NCBI RefSeq assembly: GCF_001458315.1
Contig: NZ_CYRX01000026.1
Location: forward strand, 62,001-126,000
Origin: Thalassobacter stenotrophicus
Lineage (GTDB): Bacteria > Pseudomonadota > Alphaproteobacteria > Rhodobacterales > Rhodobacteraceae
Reading direction: 5' to 3'
Length of the DNA stretch: 64,000 nt
Positions 62,866 to 64,000 of this stretch are shown here, in pieces (position 1 is the stretch's first letter; each line of letters opens with the position of its first letter). The position numbers and the translations under genes are program-made. Under the pieces are notes generated by a model. The model ran no database searches. It was not told where the DNA came from and worked only from the letters and a program-made list of their open reading frames with translations.

Positions 62866-63873
62866 ATGAATATTATCAAAACCTTAGCGGGTATCACATT
62901 GGCTGGCGCCCTTGCCGTACCAGCGGTCGCGCAAGACCCGACGTTTTTCCGCATCGGAACCGGTGGTGCTGGCGGCACCTACTTCCCCATTGGCGGCACG
63001 ATCGCAAATGGCATCTCCTCGCCTCCTGGCAGCCGTGCCTGCGATGAAGGTGGCCAGTGCGGTGTGCCTGGCTTGATTGCCATCGCGCAATCCACAACCG
63101 CTTCTGTGTTCAACAACGCAGCCGTTCAAAACGGCGAGCTGGAAGCTGGCCTTGCTGCGGCTGACGTCACCCGTTCCATGTATCTGGGCGAGGGCAAGTT
63201 TGACGGCAAGCCGCACCCGAAGCTGCGGGTTGTCGCCAACCTTTTCCCGGAAGACCTACATCTGGTGATGCCGAAGGGCGCATCGATCAATGATCTGAGC
63301 GACCTTGAAGGCAAGCGCGTCGGCATTGCGCAGGCGGGGTCTGGGACGCAAGTGGCAGTTCTGCAAATGCTTGAAGCCTGGGGCGTGACCCGTGACAACA
63401 TGGAAGAGGCTGAACTGAACAACAGCCAATCTGCCGAGCGTCTGGCTGATGGTCAGATCGACGCGTATTTTTATGCTGCGGGCTGGCCAGTTTCGGCCAT
63501 GGTACAATTGTCCTCCACCAAGGGCATGAGCCTGCACAGCTTCACTGACGAGGATCTGGCAAAGATTAACGAGATCATCCCGGCCTACATCCCGTCGGAG
63601 ATCCCGGGCGGCGTCTATGAAGGTGTAGACGAGGCGGTCAAAACCCCTGCGGTGTCGGCGTTGTTGAACGTGTCGTCGGACCTCTCGGAGGAGCTGGTCT
63701 ATGGTATCACCAAGGCGCTGTGGAACGAAAACACCCGCCGTCTGCTGGACAATGGTCACGCCAAAGGCAAACAAATCACGCCTGATACGGCGCTGGACGG
63801 CATCCTTGCACTGGGCGTGCCGCTGCACGCAGGCGCGGAGAAGTTCTACCGCGAAGCAGGCCTCCTGGAGTAA
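62866..63873 (+). CDS. TAXI family TRAP transporter solute-binding protein
   Basis: A 335-residue periplasmic receptor. Signal peptide residues 1–22 (MNIIKTLAGITLAGALAVPAVA) precede the TAXI hallmarks FFRIGTGGAGGTYFPIGGTIA, SVFNNAAVQNGELEAGLAAADV and DLHLVMPKGASINDLSDLEGK-type text. TAXI-TRAP systems take up amino or organic acids; here the partner enzyme next door suggests a sulfur-containing or amino-acid-like ligand. It is followed by a hairpin and then the start of a further gene. Confidence 0.95.
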   Translation: MNIIKTLAGITLAGALAVPAVAQDPTFFRIGTGGAGGTYFPIGGTIANGISSPPGSRACDEGGQCGVPGLIAIAQSTTASVFNNAAVQNGELEAGLAAADVTRSMYLGEGKFDGKPHPKLRVVANLFPEDLHLVMPKGASINDLSDLEGKRVGIAQAGSGTQVAVLQMLEAWGVTRDNMEEAELNNSQSAERLADGQIDAYFYAAGWPVSAMVQLSSTKGMSLHSFTDEDLAKINEIIPAYIPSEIPGGVYEGVDEAVKTPAVSALLNVSSDLSEELVYGITKALWNENTRRLLDNGHAKGKQITPDTALDGILALGVPLHAGAEKFYREAGLLE

Positions 63874-63906
63874 TTCTCCCCGACCTTAAGGGTCAGTAAA
63901 GCTGGC

Positions 63907-63929
63907 GGCGCCCCTGACGCGGGGGCGCC
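63907..63929 (+). terminator. intercistronic hairpin after TAXI receptor
   Basis: GGCGCCCC (63907–63914) and GGGGCGCC (63922–63929) form a perfect 8-bp stem with a 7-base loop and no T run. Such hairpins commonly set the higher level of receptor over permease. Confidence 0.55.
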
Positions 63930-63966
63930 ACTCTCCAAACGTGTGCATGCCAAGAGGACGTTTCCC

Positions 63967-64000
63967 ATGTCAGATTCTGATCGGACCGAGACCCACGAAC
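63967..64000 (+). CDS. start of next gene, probably TRAP permease (truncated by window end)
   Basis: The window ends 34 bases into an open frame that starts MSDSDRTETHE. Position after a TAXI receptor suggests a fused TRAP permease (4TM/12TM). There is too little sequence to confirm it. Confidence 0.5.
   Translation, partial: MSDSDRTETHE

Noticed and set aside
1-64000. tRNA, rRNA or tmRNA genes, including as integrase targets
   Set aside because: I looked in all gaps, mainly 42.3–42.9, 50.1–50.7, 56.9–57.25 and 60.4–60.8 kb, and could not fold any cloverleaf; a covariance-model scan would be decisive.

Overview
The window is chromosomal DNA of a Rhodobacterales (Roseobacter-group) alphaproteobacterium. 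Three things point there: the gene order mltA–tim44–fxsA–secB–dnaQ–coaE–aroE–maf / hemJ–rho–mnmE–mnmG–rsmG–parA–parB, parS sites buried in the mnmG and rsmG start regions, and a GTTC-N7-GTTC LexA box. No rRNA, tRNA or CRISPR array is visible.

Region 1 (1–15 kb) is the probable replication-origin neighbourhood. Left of about 7.2 kb most genes read leftwards (Smr protein, MltA, Tim44-like, DnaQ, CoaE, AroE, Maf). Right of about 7.6 kb they read rightwards (HemJ, Rho, MnmE, MnmG, RsmG, ParA, ParB). The gap between them (7.2–7.6 kb) carries DnaA-box-like sequences and an AT-rich stretch, so it is the best candidate oriC. Two perfect 16-bp parS sites lie 3–5 kb away.

Region 2 (15–36.3 kb) is core housekeeping: HemW, RidA, RdgB, RNase PH, the stress genes hrcA–grpE and dnaK–dnaJ (with an RpoH-like promoter), MutS, malic enzyme, a PfkB kinase, AlkB, an ABC-2 permease with CysQ and GalU (surface polysaccharide precursors), PtsN–HPF, and the LPS-export genes lptC–lptA–lptB with RNase D.

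Region 3 (36.3–60.7 kb) is accessory. It starts with a giant glycine-rich autotransporter of 1767 residues. Then come two cargo modules separated by related phage-type integrase sequences: a decayed integrase trace (42.4–42.9 kb), the SOS mutagenesis cassette imuA–imuB–dnaE2, a broken hybrid integrase (48.5–50.5 kb), a cyanate-use module (NtrC-like activator, nitrate/cyanate-type ABC transporter, cyanase, DUF1348 protein), and an intact integrase (57.3–58.5 kb). The last is followed by small unknown genes and several clusters of short repeats that resemble plasmid or phage control DNA.

Region 4 (60.8–64 kb) holds a PLP-dependent D-cysteine desulfhydrase/cysteate lyase-like enzyme, a LysR regulator, a TAXI-type TRAP solute receptor and the first codons of the next gene, probably the TRAP permease. 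This looks like uptake and desulfuration of a small sulfur-containing or amino-acid-like compound.
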